Position numbers and translations under genes: made by a program. The notes beneath the pieces are model-generated. The model was given only the letters and a program-made list of their open reading frames with translations. It was not told where the DNA came from and made no database searches. A stretch of 64,000 nucleotides of DNA from Chitinophaga sp. sic0106 (GTDB lineage: Bacteria > Bacteroidota > Bacteroidia > Chitinophagales > Chitinophagaceae), in assembly GCF_019219075.1 (NCBI RefSeq), contig NZ_JAHUWJ010000009.1:124001-188000 (forward strand), given 5' to 3'. This document shows, in pieces, positions 17,423 to 26,950 of this stretch. Position 1 is the stretch's first letter. Each line of letters opens with the position of its first letter.

Positions 17423-20278
17423 TCAGAAGGCCCTGATCGTTTTTGCTATTCCATTATATGTTATCAGTTCGCTTTTATTGCCTTTTATCTGATCCGGCGA
17501 ACGCGGATGGGATTTGTCCACAATGATAAATTTGAAATATCTTGTTGTCAGCATTCCCGGGAAACTGCCTTCCCTGGCGCCGATCGTCAGTTCTTTCTTT
17601 GCTTCGTTCCACTCCAGCCGGATGCGGGTAAACGCCCCTTTTTCATAATCGTAATTGGTATTGCCATCTTCATACAGCTCAAACTTCGCATCCTTGCCGG
17701 CATATACAAATACGCTGAGGGTATCCGGTTTTTTCTCTGCCACATATTGCAGTTCCGGACCTACCGGAATAATACTGCCTTCCTTTACATACAGCGGAAT
17801 CCTGGAAAGTGGCGCTGCTGCGGTAATACGGCGCCCTCCATCTTCATATTTTCCGGTATAGTAATCATACCAACCATTGCCTTTAGGGAGATATAAATCC
17901 CGTGTTCTGGCCTTGTACGTAGTAACAGGATTTACCAGCAGCGACGGGCCGAACATAAACTGGTCGCCTATACGCAGGGTGGCAGTATCGTAACCGAAAT
18001 CCATAGGCAGGCCACGCATAATCGTATAGTCGTGATGGTAAGTATCTCCCGAAAGAGTATATACATAAGGCAACAAACGATAACGGAGCTTGTCGTAATA
18101 CAGCATGGACTGATAAGCCTCACTGTTTTCCGGCGCTACATTAAACATCTCCCTGTATGGATATTGGCCATGAGAGCGGAACAGCGGGCAAAAAGCACCA
18201 TACTGGAACCAGCGGGTGTTTAACTCCTGCCACTCATCCTTTGCGGCGCCCTGGGGATTTGGATGGTCATATTTATCTTCCACAAAAAATCCGCCTATGT
18301 CGGTGGTCCAGTAAGGCAGGCCTGACATGGTATAGTTCAGCCCCGCAGGAATCTGGCGGGCAAACTCCTCAAAAGTAGCGGCAATATCACCACTCCATGA
18401 TGCCGCTGCATAACGCTGTATACCGGCGTACGCATTGCGGGTGAGGATAAACACACGCTGGTCCGGCTTAGCCGCACGCTGCCCTTCATACACGCCACGT
18501 GCATTCAGCACGGAGTAAGTATTGAAATACTGGCTGGCAGGCCCAATAGCCGTAGGGTCCATCAATTTTTTGCGGGACTCAATAGAAGCGTTGCTTAAAA
18601 TATCCGGCTCGGTAGCATCTAACCACCACGCATCTACGCCTTTGCTGAACAGCTTATCGTTCATGAAGCTCCAGAACAGCTTGCGGGCGTCAGGATTAAA
18701 GGCATCGTAAAAAGTAGATACATAACCTTCGCCGATCCAGTCGCGCTGGCGGTTTTGGATATTCTGTTTATACAGCCAGTTGTTTGTATCAAATGCTTTG
18801 TAGGTGCTGATGCCTTCGTAAAACTTAGGCCACACCGAAATCATAAACTGTGCATGGTATTTATTGTGCAGCCGGTCAATCATACCCGCCGGATCGCTGA
18901 AGCGCGCAGGATCAAACTCCTGGCTGCCCCATTCGTCCTGCTTCCAGTAACTCCAGTCCAATACGATGTTGTCCAGCGGAATTTTTTTCTCCCGGAAGGT
19001 GGCTACGGTATTTTCAATTTCGTCCTGCGTTTTATAGCGTTCACGGCTTTGCCAGAAGCCCATAGCCCACTGTGGCAGCATGGTGGCCTTTCCGGTAATC
19101 TGGCGGTAACCGCCGATCACTTCGTCCATTGTACGGCCATTTACAAAGTAATAATCCAGTTTCTCCCCGGCCTCAGAAGTAAACACGGCTTTATTACGCC
19201 ATGCCGCAGGGGTAGGGGATAAGGTTTTCACGGAAAGGAACGACTGGGTAGTTTCCGGAATCCACTCTATTCTAACGGGAACGGATACACCCTTTTTCAG
19301 TCCTACCTTAAATTGTGAAGGGCCCGGATTCCAGCTCTCTCTCCACTTATCCAGCTGCAGCTTGCCATCGATCCAGATTTTCAGGTAGCCGGAGGCCTGG
19401 ATGAAAAATTTATAGTCTCCTGTTTCATCCCCCTGCAGGGAGCCTTCCCAGGTAGCCTTTCCTTTTTCCAGCGGAAATTTGGCCGGGAGGCGGTGTAGAT
19501 CTTCCAGAAATTCATAGTTAATCACACTATCCCGCTGTTGCAGGTATACATGTCCTGTTTTTTTATCGCTATAGGTAGCAGATAGGGCGCCCGGCTTGCC
19601 GTCAGCAGATACCAGATGCAGGGCATTGAGCTGCTGGCGCTCACGCGGATCACCAAATTTGGTGACGGAATAGTTATCCCATAAAATCCCGTACTTGTCG
19701 GTAGATACCAGGAAAGGCACTACTGCTACGGAGTTGTATTGGGTGAGATCCACATCCTCGTTGCGGTAGTCCATGAGCCCTGCCTGGTGTTGGCCAAGGC
19801 CATACAGTCCCGCCGCGGGGTTTACCTCAAAGGCCTGTTGAATCTTGTACAGGTCTTTACCATTGATGGTTTCCGGCTGGAACTTGCGGCCGCCATTGGC
19901 GGCTTCGGCCAGGATGATTTTACCACCCGGGTGGCGGAAGGTAACCCGTCCGCTGGCTTTATTGACATCCACGCGGAGGGATTTGGTAGTCAGGGTGTAA
20001 AAGTCCCCATTGTCTTTATAATCCCAGGCAGCCTGGTTGCCGGTGGCATTCACTGCCATAATACTGGGTGTGCTGCTGATCTCCTTGTCGGGAGAGGCAG
20101 TTACATGCACTATATTGTCACTCATTACCTGCAGCCTTACCTGGGAAGCCCCATTTTTAGCAGGTTTGTCCAGCCGGATCAGTACACCGTCGGTGAGCTT
20201 TTCTATCTGCCCGGCATAACACCAGGAGGTAATACAAGTCAATAATGCAATCGGAAAGGTCCTTTTTATCATATTCAT
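17423..20278 (-). CDS. GH31 glycoside hydrolase with PA14 insert, probable alpha-xylosidase
   Basis: About 951 residues from the MNMIKRTFPIALLTC start, which gives a clean signal peptide; upstream in-frame sequence looks non-coding. Domain order: N-terminal beta-sandwich, PA14 insert at about 240-350 (LQGDETGDYKFFIQASGYLK), GH31 barrel (about 400-760), C-terminal sheets. The nucleophile is Asp554 in DAWWLDATEPD and the likely acid/base is Asp631 in ASWSGDIAAT. The WLDATEP motif and PA14 insert are known from alpha-xylosidases acting on xyloglucan oligosaccharides (CjXyl31A, BoGH31), so alpha-xylosidase is preferred over alpha-glucosidase, though specificity is not proven. It lies 179 bp (from the chosen start) after the regulator gene. 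Confidence 0.88.
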   Translation of the reverse strand: MNMIKRTFPIALLTCITSWCYAGQIEKLTDGVLIRLDKPAKNGASQVRLQVMSDNIVHVTASPDKEISSTPSIMAVNATGNQAAWDYKDNGDFYTLTTKSLRVDVNKASGRVTFRHPGGKIILAEAANGGRKFQPETINGKDLYKIQQAFEVNPAAGLYGLGQHQAGLMDYRNEDVDLTQYNSVAVVPFLVSTDKYGILWDNYSVTKFGDPRERQQLNALHLVSADGKPGALSATYSDKKTGHVYLQQRDSVINYEFLEDLHRLPAKFPLEKGKATWEGSLQGDETGDYKFFIQASGYLKIWIDGKLQLDKWRESWNPGPSQFKVGLKKGVSVPVRIEWIPETTQSFLSVKTLSPTPAAWRNKAVFTSEAGEKLDYYFVNGRTMDEVIGGYRQITGKATMLPQWAMGFWQSRERYKTQDEIENTVATFREKKIPLDNIVLDWSYWKQDEWGSQEFDPARFSDPAGMIDRLHNKYHAQFMISVWPKFYEGISTYKAFDTNNWLYKQNIQNRQRDWIGEGYVSTFYDAFNPDARKLFWSFMNDKLFSKGVDAWWLDATEPDILSNASIESRKKLMDPTAIGPASQYFNTYSVLNARGVYEGQRAAKPDQRVFILTRNAYAGIQRYAAASWSGDIAATFEEFARQIPAGLNYTMSGLPYWTTDIGGFFVEDKYDHPNPQGAAKDEWQELNTRWFQYGAFCPLFRSHGQYPYREMFNVAPENSEAYQSMLYYDKLRYRLLPYVYTLSGDTYHHDYTIMRGLPMDFGYDTATLRIGDQFMFGPSLLVNPVTTYKARTRDLYLPKGNGWYDYYTGKYEDGGRRITAAAPLSRIPLYVKEGSIIPVGPELQYVAEKKPDTLSVFVYAGKDAKFELYEDGNTNYDYEKGAFTRIRLEWNEAKKELTIGAREGSFPGMLTTRYFKFIIVDKSHPRSPDQIKGNKSELITYNGIAKTIRAF

Positions 20279-20457
20279 GTGGAATTTGTGCAGCCTTGCA
20301 GCGCGCTCATAACGATGCCAGCAAAAATAGAGGGGGACCATCACTTTGAGGGTACGGTTCTGTTTCAGATTATGGGTCAAAATGTTAACCGGAAGGGGTA
20401 CCGGCAACCGGTTGCAGGGGTAGCGGATTGTTAATATATCCGCTACCATGGCTGGTT

Positions 20458-23400
20458 TTATTTCTTCCTGCTATATACGGAAGGTAGTTCGTTAAATTCC
20501 ATCTTAAAGTACTTGGTGAAGTATTTTGGGTTGTTAAATCCGACTTCATAGGCCACCTCGGCTACCGTCAACTGACTTTTTTCCAGGAGCTGGGCTGCTC
20601 TTTTTAGCCGGATGCTGCGGATAAATTCTATGGGCGATTTGCCGGTGATGGATAAAATTTTCTTGTAAGCGGATACGCGACTCATGAAAAGGGCGCGACT
20701 CAATTCCTCCACCGAAAAGTCGGGGTTGGAAATATTTTGTTCTACAATCCCGATGGCCTGCTGGATAAATTGCTCGTCGGCCGACGAGATTTCAATTTCA
20801 CTCGGGTGGGCATCAAAATGCTGCCGGAAAGTTTTACGAAGCGATTGCTGTTGCTGTACAATATTCCGGATTTTGGACAGTAGCATTTCAAAGTTGAACG
20901 GCTTGGTCACATAATCCGTAGCGCCGGTTTCCAGGGCTTCCAGTTGCTGGGCTTCCTCAGCCCTGGCCGTCAGCAGGATAATGGGGAGGTGATTGGTTTT
21001 GGCGCTGGCACGTACCTTTTTGCACAGCTCAAGGCCATCCAGGTGGGGCATGGCAATATCACTCACGATCAGCTGCGGCTGGTAGGTTTGCAGCAGCTTC
21101 CAGGCTGCCAGCCCATTTTCGGCTTCCTCCACATGGTAGTACTGACTCAGGTTGTCTTTCAGGTAAAAACGGAAATCCTCGTTGTCTTCAACCAGTAATA
21201 TTTTAGGCAGGTCTTTCTGATTAGTTTGGGGAGATGCGGGTGCCGCTTCCGGCAAAGTCCTCACCTGGCTGCTAACGGTACCGGCTATAGCAGCTGCGCT
21301 CTGCACCGGCAGAGACACCGTAAAGCAACTGCCCATCTCCGGAGCGCTGTCCACCACAATAGTGCCTCCGTGCAACTTTACAAACTCGCGGGTAATGCTC
21401 AAGCCTATACCGCTGCCCTGGTTCATTACTGCGCCGGCTACATCATGCTGGAAGAAACGTTCGAAAATATGTGCCTGCTGTTCCAGTGGAATGCCGATGC
21501 CGTTGTCTTTGATAAGGATTTGTACTTGCGACTCCTGTGCATCGTATTGTAGTTCCACGGCTATTTTTCCATAGTCCGGCGTGAACTTGAAGGCGTTGGA
21601 GAGGAGATTGAAAATGATTTTTTCCATCTTGTCTGCGTCGTAGGCCATTGGGAGCGACTGCACATTACTATGAAAATCCAGTTGTATATGTTTTTTCTCG
21701 GAGAGATCGGAGAACCCGTGTGTCAGCTCTTTAACGAATGCGGCGAGGTCGCCGGGAGTGGTATGCAGTTTGATTTGCTCTACTTCCAGTTTACGGAAGT
21801 CGAGCAGCTGGTTTACCAGGTTAAGCAGGCGGCGGGCGTTGCGCTGCATGAGCTGCAGTTGTCCGTTAAGTTGTTTGTCGTTTCCGGTGCTGATTAACCG
21901 CTCCAGTGGTGTGATGATGAGGCTCAGTGGCGTCCGGAATTCGTGACTAACGTTGGTGAAGAAACGAATTTTCAGGGAGTCGAGTTCGTGCATGCGTTCT
22001 GCTTCGCGGATCTGCTGGGCCACGCTGAATTTGAGGCGTTCTCTTTCCAGGATGATCCTGCGTGCCAGCACCAGTGCGCCTATGATCAGCAGGGCGTATA
22101 ACAGAAACGCCGGCCATGTTTTCCAGAATGGTGGCAGGATGCGGATGTGTAGTGTAGCGCCGGTATCATTCCAGATGCCGTCGTTATTGGAGGCCTTTAC
22201 CCGGAAGGTATATTCTCCGGGGTCCAGGTTGGTGAAGGTAGCTTTGCGCTGCGTACCATCCGTATACAACCAGTTGTTGTTAAAGCCTTCCAGCATATAG
22301 GCATAGCGGTTTTTCTCCGGATGGAAATAATTGAGCGCAGCAAATTCGATGGAAAAGATGTTCTGGTTATGGCGCAGCGTCACCGATTGGGTGAGGGGGA
22401 TGGCCACAGTTAAAATGGTGCGCCCTTGTAGTTGCTGCCCAGGTTCTATACGTTGGTTGAACACCTGAAAATCGGTGAGCACCACGGGCGGTAAATTTCT
22501 GTTGAGTATAATCTGGTCAGGATAGAAGAGGTTAAAACCGTTGCCACCACCGAATATCAGCTCTCCTTTGCTGGTACGCAGCGCAGCGTTTTCATTGAAT
22601 TCTTTGCCTTGCAGTCCATCTGATTCATCGTAGTTTTTGAAGGTAAACGCCCCGCTTTTTTCCTGAAGGTTGGATAGGCCGTTGGGGGTGCTCATCCAGA
22701 GGCCGCTGTGGTCATCTTCCAAAATATTCAGCACGGTATTGCTGGGTAGTCCATCTTCTTTCCGGAAGTTCCGGAAAGTGTTTTTTGCAGGATCGTATAA
22801 GCTGAGTCCATCGCGGGTGCCCGTCCAGAGGCGCTTGTGGCTGTCCTCAAAGAGGCATACGATGTTATTATGGGGGAGGCTGCCGGCTTTGTTGCTGCTG
22901 TTAAACTTAGTGGTGGCGCGGGTTGCAGGATTGTAGGCCGTTAGTCCTTCGCTGCTGCCTACCCATACCTGTCCGTTATGATCCTGGAGCAGCGCGGATA
23001 CGTAACGGGAGGTAAATATTTTATTCATGCGCCGGAACTGGCCGGTGGCAGGGTTAAAGAGGTTTACGCCGCCGTTGAGGGTGCCCACCCAAAGCTGGTG
23101 CTGGTGGTCTTCCATCAGTTCCCACACGCTGTTGTCGCTGATCGTTGTTGAGTCGGCGGGGTTATGCTTGTAGTGCACAAAACCATTGCCGGTAAAGCGA
23201 TCCAGCCCGCCAAAGTAAGTGCCTGCCCAGAGCTGCCCCTGGTGGTCGATCAGTAAACTTACCACTACATTGCCGGAAATGCTGGCAGGGTTGGCAGGAT
23301 CATGCTTGTATTGTTTGAAGGTATTGTTACTACGGTCGTAATAGATCAGTCCTCCGCCATTGGTACCTATCCAGAGGTTGCCTTTGGCATCTTGCACAAA

Positions 23401-24528
23401 GCGGTTGACGTCATCAAAGGGCAAACTGTTACGGTTATACGCCTGGTATTGAAACAGGGGGAATTTTACCATGTTTTCATGGTAGTAGTTCAGCCCTTTT
23501 TTGAAGGTGCCTATCCATATGATCCCGCTATTGTCGCGGTAAAGCGTGGTAATACTGTTTTGACTGAGGCTCCTGCGGTCGTCAGCTATATTCTCAATGT
23601 ATTGTACTGTTTTTTTGCTTTTGTTAATGACGTTGATGCCGCCGTGATCCGTTCCTATCCACACTTCTCCGGGATTGCCGGGTACAATTCCCCTGACGAT
23701 ATTATTATTCAGGGAGATGCCGGGTGACGTTTGGCTGATGTGCGTCCATTTATCGGCGGCGGTTTCATAGTACCACACACCGTTGTCTTCTTTGTCGCCG
23801 TAGGTCCAGAGGTCCCCGTCCGCATCCATGCACAGCGTGTAGCCGCCGCCGTTTTGCTGCTGCAGGGTGGTGTTTCGGTGCAGTACCTTTCCGGTGGTGG
23901 CATCCAGCATTTCGAGGATGCCATTGCTATGTATGATCCAGTAATGTCCTTTATGGTCTGCTACCAGGTCTGCTACGGAGGCAGTGGCAATGCTGGCTGG
24001 CTGTTGCGTTGCCGGCAGCAGGTGTATGGTGGGTTTGCCGGTTTGTGTCAGGTAGATGCCATTGCTGTCTTTCAGAAAAATGTAGCGTTCCTTATCGCGG
24101 ATCACGTCGCTGATGGTGCTGGTATGGATGCCCAGTTGTTGCAGCAGGCGTTCGGGATGATGATCAAATTTGTTGGTAGCGGGGTGGTAGAGGTCAATGC
24201 CATTGCGGGTAAAGAGCCATAGGGTGTTACCAGGGCCGGGCTGTATTTTTTCGATGGTATTGTCAGACAGGGTGGTGGTGTCCCTGGCGTCGTGCTGGAA
24301 GCTGCGGAAGTTGTAGCCATCATAGCGGTTCAGCCCTGATACAGTGCCTATCCACATGAACCCGCTGCTGTCTTTATAGATGCAGTTGACCTGGTTGTTC
24401 AGCAGGCCGTCGTTGTTATCGATGTGGCTGAATTGATAATGTAATGTTTGCGCCCGCAGCGCTGCGGCGTGCAGGAATATACCTATAATGGAAACGAGTA
24501 GAAATATAACGGAAGTCCACTTCCTCAT
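20458..24528 (-). CDS. hybrid two-component system (HTCS) regulator of the PUL
   Basis: About 1356 residues; the start at MRKWTSVIFLLVSIIG gives a signal/anchor. A periplasmic two-propeller sensor is built of Reg_prop repeats (e.g. DSSGFMWIGTVSGLNRYDG, EDSHKRLWTGTRDGLSLYD), followed by a Y_Y_Y domain (about 700-770) and a membrane helix (about 778-798). The cytoplasmic part holds HisKA with His862 in NVSHEFRTP, an HATPase with DNGIGIP, a receiver with Asp1157 in IVSDIAMPH, and a C-terminal AraC-type DNA-binding domain (FSVEELSRALFMSRVSAYKK). HTCS proteins bind glycan breakdown products in the periplasm and activate the adjacent PUL. Here it is the first gene of the same-strand cluster. Confidence 0.95.
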   Translation of the reverse strand: MRKWTSVIFLLVSIIGIFLHAAALRAQTLHYQFSHIDNNDGLLNNQVNCIYKDSSGFMWIGTVSGLNRYDGYNFRSFQHDARDTTTLSDNTIEKIQPGPGNTLWLFTRNGIDLYHPATNKFDHHPERLLQQLGIHTSTISDVIRDKERYIFLKDSNGIYLTQTGKPTIHLLPATQQPASIATASVADLVADHKGHYWIIHSNGILEMLDATTGKVLHRNTTLQQQNGGGYTLCMDADGDLWTYGDKEDNGVWYYETAADKWTHISQTSPGISLNNNIVRGIVPGNPGEVWIGTDHGGINVINKSKKTVQYIENIADDRRSLSQNSITTLYRDNSGIIWIGTFKKGLNYYHENMVKFPLFQYQAYNRNSLPFDDVNRFVQDAKGNLWIGTNGGGLIYYDRSNNTFKQYKHDPANPASISGNVVVSLLIDHQGQLWAGTYFGGLDRFTGNGFVHYKHNPADSTTISDNSVWELMEDHQHQLWVGTLNGGVNLFNPATGQFRRMNKIFTSRYVSALLQDHNGQVWVGSSEGLTAYNPATRATTKFNSSNKAGSLPHNNIVCLFEDSHKRLWTGTRDGLSLYDPAKNTFRNFRKEDGLPSNTVLNILEDDHSGLWMSTPNGLSNLQEKSGAFTFKNYDESDGLQGKEFNENAALRTSKGELIFGGGNGFNLFYPDQIILNRNLPPVVLTDFQVFNQRIEPGQQLQGRTILTVAIPLTQSVTLRHNQNIFSIEFAALNYFHPEKNRYAYMLEGFNNNWLYTDGTQRKATFTNLDPGEYTFRVKASNNDGIWNDTGATLHIRILPPFWKTWPAFLLYALLIIGALVLARRIILERERLKFSVAQQIREAERMHELDSLKIRFFTNVSHEFRTPLSLIITPLERLISTGNDKQLNGQLQLMQRNARRLLNLVNQLLDFRKLEVEQIKLHTTPGDLAAFVKELTHGFSDLSEKKHIQLDFHSNVQSLPMAYDADKMEKIIFNLLSNAFKFTPDYGKIAVELQYDAQESQVQILIKDNGIGIPLEQQAHIFERFFQHDVAGAVMNQGSGIGLSITREFVKLHGGTIVVDSAPEMGSCFTVSLPVQSAAAIAGTVSSQVRTLPEAAPASPQTNQKDLPKILLVEDNEDFRFYLKDNLSQYYHVEEAENGLAAWKLLQTYQPQLIVSDIAMPHLDGLELCKKVRASAKTNHLPIILLTARAEEAQQLEALETGATDYVTKPFNFEMLLSKIRNIVQQQQSLRKTFRQHFDAHPSEIEISSADEQFIQQAIGIVEQNISNPDFSVEELSRALFMSRVSAYKKILSITGKSPIEFIRSIRLKRAAQLLEKSQLTVAEVAYEVGFNNPKYFTKYFKMEFNELPSVYSRKK

Positions 24529-24592
24529 GATCACACTGCTTTGGTTGACATAACGTAGGGGCAATATAGCTATACTATGGCTAAAAAATGAG

Positions 24593-24616
24593 AAAGGTCG
24601 AAAGAATTCGACCTTT
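24593..24616 (-). promoter_or_regulatory. 10-bp perfect hairpin upstream of the HTCS gene
   Basis: AAAGGTCGAA-agaa-TTCGACCTTT is a perfect 10-bp inverted repeat. Read on the minus strand it is followed by CTCATTTTTT, giving a terminator-like stem plus T-run about 65 bp before the regulator start. It could be an operator, a leader terminator or an end-point for transcription arriving from the right; nothing in the sequence decides between these. Confidence 0.4.
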
Positions 24617-24895
24617 ATTGCTAAAATTCCACGTTATGGCACTCAGGTCCATAAGAAGTTGAATATTATTTCTTGCTATATTAAACTGCAACCCGCCATT
24701 ACGAAGGATTACAGAGAAGATTAATTATTGTCAACATGACAAATTATCCGCTAAAAGCTCAATAAATTGAACTATTTTTAGACTTACACAAATGTAGCGT
24801 ATGCTAAACCGAATGTCAAGTATTAGCAAGTTTATTTTTGCAGATTTTGCAAGTATTTTAGCTTGATAAGTTTAGCTGACTGCTGCAACTGATTT

Positions 24896-24960
24896 CCGGG
24901 ATTTACCCGGCCTCCGCCGGGTAAATCCCGGGGGGGTGGGCGGCTGCCGTAGGCAGCTGC
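24896..24960. repeat. two adjacent palindromes (15-bp and 9-bp stems)
   Basis: 24896-24910 and 24917-24931 are perfect 15-bp complementary arms around the 6-nt loop cctccg. Directly after, 24940-24948 and 24952-24960 form a 9-bp stem (one G-U) around the 3-nt loop gta. Neither has a T-tract. They resemble the other palindromes of this window rather than a transcription terminator. Confidence 0.6.
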
Positions 24961-25113
24961 TCAACTCCGGTAAAAGTAATAGTTTGGAAATTCCTAACTA
25001 TCCCGGGCTGTAGGCTCTTGCAAAAGAAAAAATACTATTACTCATTGCGAAAAAGTTGCCATAATACGACTATGCAACTACTAATATTGTAATCGACTAA
25101 AGACCAATAGAAA

Positions 25114-25935
25114 ATGCCACGTTCAAAATTTTTCCGCGGAGTGCTCTCAGTGATGCTAATAGCCATGAGTGCGCCCGCCTGGGCACAGCAATCACCCGCA
25201 AAAGAGACGAAAGTTACGCTGGACTACTTCTTTAACCACGAATTCAAAAAGGATAAAGCCGGCAACACCATCCGCTGGCATTATACCTGGGAAGAGCAGG
25301 AGTATGGCGGATTCTCCCTTTGGGGCCACATCTTTGATTCCCTGGGCGCCAAACGCGATACCCTGGCAGCGGCACCGTCAGCCGCCACTCTTAAAGGCAC
25401 AGGGATCTATATTATCGTAGACCCTGATACTGAGAAAGAAACGACTTCTCCCAACTATATGACGGATGCCTACGCGAAAGCCATCTATAACTGGGTGAAA
25501 GCCGGTGGGGTACTGGTATTGCTGCAAAATGACTCCCTGAATGCTGAGTTCACCAATTTTAATAAACTCTCCGACCGCTTTGGTATTCACTTCAACGGGG
25601 ATTCCAAAAACCGCGTGCAGGGCCGCAATTTCGAACAGGGAGCCGTGTTTTTCCCGGCAAACCACGAAATCTTCCCGAACGTGAAAAAGGCTTACCTCAA
25701 GGAAGTGTCCACCCTCACCCTCAAAGCACCTGCCAGAGCGGTACACACCGATGCGGATAACAACATTCTCATGGCGGTGGCCAAAGTAGGCAAGGGTACT
25801 GTATTTGCAGTGGGAGACCCCTGGTTTTATAATGAGTACACAGCTGCGGGAAAGTTGCCTGCCGAATTCCAGAATTACAACGCCGCCGCCGACCTGGCCG
25901 CATGGCTGCTGAAGCAGGTGCCCGCAAAAAAATAA
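25114..25935 (+). CDS. secreted DUF4350/glutamine-amidotransferase-like protein
   Basis: 273 residues with a signal peptide ending APAWAQQ. The core looks like the class I glutamine amidotransferase-like fold (DUF4350-type): GIYIIVDPDTEKETTSPNYMTDAYAKAIYNWVKAGGVLVLLQNDS, then VGKGTVFAVGDPWFYNEY. No catalytic cysteine is seen where amidotransferases carry one, so it is probably non-enzymatic. Similar domains occur attached to GH105 rhamnogalacturonyl hydrolases in Bacteroidota, suggesting a link to glycan metabolism, but here it stands alone. Its stop abuts the queG stop with no gap. Confidence 0.65.
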   Translation: MPRSKFFRGVLSVMLIAMSAPAWAQQSPAKETKVTLDYFFNHEFKKDKAGNTIRWHYTWEEQEYGGFSLWGHIFDSLGAKRDTLAAAPSAATLKGTGIYIIVDPDTEKETTSPNYMTDAYAKAIYNWVKAGGVLVLLQNDSLNAEFTNFNKLSDRFGIHFNGDSKNRVQGRNFEQGAVFFPANHEIFPNVKKAYLKEVSTLTLKAPARAVHTDADNNILMAVAKVGKGTVFAVGDPWFYNEYTAAGKLPAEFQNYNAAADLAAWLLKQVPAKK

Positions 25936-26853
25936 TTATTTCAGATCCAGGAACTGCAGGTTACGGCGTATGCCCGCAAACTTGCTGCGCTTGAGCGGTG
26001 AATGACGGAAGATGGTTTTAAACGCCTCTTCCGTCATCTCCTCCCAGTCGCTGGTAGTAAAATTCAGAATGGCAGGAATAGGGGTAAAAGCCGCTTCAGT
26101 ATTAGCTTTGGAAAAACGATTCCACGGGCATACATCCTGGCAGGTATCGCAGCCAAACATCCAGTTGTCGAAACTGCCCTGCATCTTTTCGGGGATCAGC
26201 TGATCCTTCAGTTCAATGGTAAAATAGGAAATACAACGGCTGCCGTCGACCACGCCGGGCTCCACGATAGCCCCGGTAGGACAGGCATCCAGGCAACGGG
26301 TACACGTGCCGCAGTAGTCTGCCACCGGCCCGTCATACTCCAGCTCGATATCGGTAATAAGTGTCGCTATAAAAAAGAAAGAACCGGACTGCTTGTTGAT
26401 GATATTGCCGTTCTTACCCATCCATCCCAGCCCGCTGCGCCTGGCCCAACTCCGCTCCAGCACCGGCGCTGAATCCACGAAACCACGGCCCTGCACCGCA
26501 CCAATCCGCTCCTGCATCCTGGCCAGCATCGTTTTTAATTTTGCCCGTATCACCTCGTGGTAGTCCTCCCCGTAAGCATACTTGGAAACTTTAGGGGCAT
26601 CGGCACGCTGCTTTTCCGAAGGGAAATAGTTGTATAAAAGTGTGATAACGGATTTGGCACCGTCTACCAGCTTGCGGGGGTCTATACGCTTGTCGAAATG
26701 GTTTTCCATGTAATGCATGCTGCCATGCATTCCCTTTTTCAGCCACTGCTCCAGCCTGCGGGCATCATCGTCCAGCTGCACCGCCGCCGATATGCCACAG
26801 TAATCAAAACCCAGTTCCCTGGCAAGATCTTTTATATACCTCGTTTGTTCCAC
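25936..26853 (-). CDS. queG: epoxyqueuosine reductase QueG
   Basis: 305 residues. QueG reduces epoxyqueuosine to queuosine in tRNA, the last step of queuosine synthesis, using cobalamin and two 4Fe-4S clusters. Both cluster motifs are visible: CGTCTRCLDACPTGA and CDTCQDVCPWNRF. The N-terminal ARELGFDYCGIS and the central GWMGKNGNIINKQSGSFFFIA are family hallmarks. It is at the short end of the family range (no C-terminal HEAT-like repeats), which is common in Bacteroidota. The protein is cytoplasmic. It is convergent with the preceding gene and divergent from the DUF3857 gene at 26951. Confidence 0.96.
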   Translation of the reverse strand: MEQTRYIKDLARELGFDYCGISAAVQLDDDARRLEQWLKKGMHGSMHYMENHFDKRIDPRKLVDGAKSVITLLYNYFPSEKQRADAPKVSKYAYGEDYHEVIRAKLKTMLARMQERIGAVQGRGFVDSAPVLERSWARRSGLGWMGKNGNIINKQSGSFFFIATLITDIELEYDGPVADYCGTCTRCLDACPTGAIVEPGVVDGSRCISYFTIELKDQLIPEKMQGSFDNWMFGCDTCQDVCPWNRFSKANTEAAFTPIPAILNFTTSDWEEMTEEAFKTIFRHSPLKRSKFAGIRRNLQFLDLK

Positions 26854-26913
26854 ATTGCGAAATTACAACTTGTCCTGTTTAATTCCCTGCTGACCATATT
26901 TGAGTACTTTTTT

Positions 26914-26921
26914 TAGATTTG
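26914..26921 (+). promoter_or_regulatory. candidate -7 box of the DUF3857 operon
   Basis: TAGATTTG matches the Bacteroidota -7 consensus TAnnTTTG exactly and lies 29 bp before the ATG at 26951, a plausible leader length. No -33 TTG at the usual 17-23 bp spacing was found, so support is partial. Confidence 0.35.
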
Positions 26922-26950
26922 CAAAAATTTATACCTATACCATCTAAATT

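Larger units (their letters stand above)
24565..25113. other. 549-bp divergent intergenic region
   Basis: Lies between the HTCS gene (minus) and the DUF4350-like gene (plus). It holds two hairpin structures listed separately (24593-24616 and 24896-24960) and an AT-rich central stretch. A TATTTTTG sequence at 24833-24840 matches the Bacteroidota -7 consensus but lacks a -33 partner and is far from the next start. No coding sequence or RNA gene was recognised. Confidence 0.6.
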
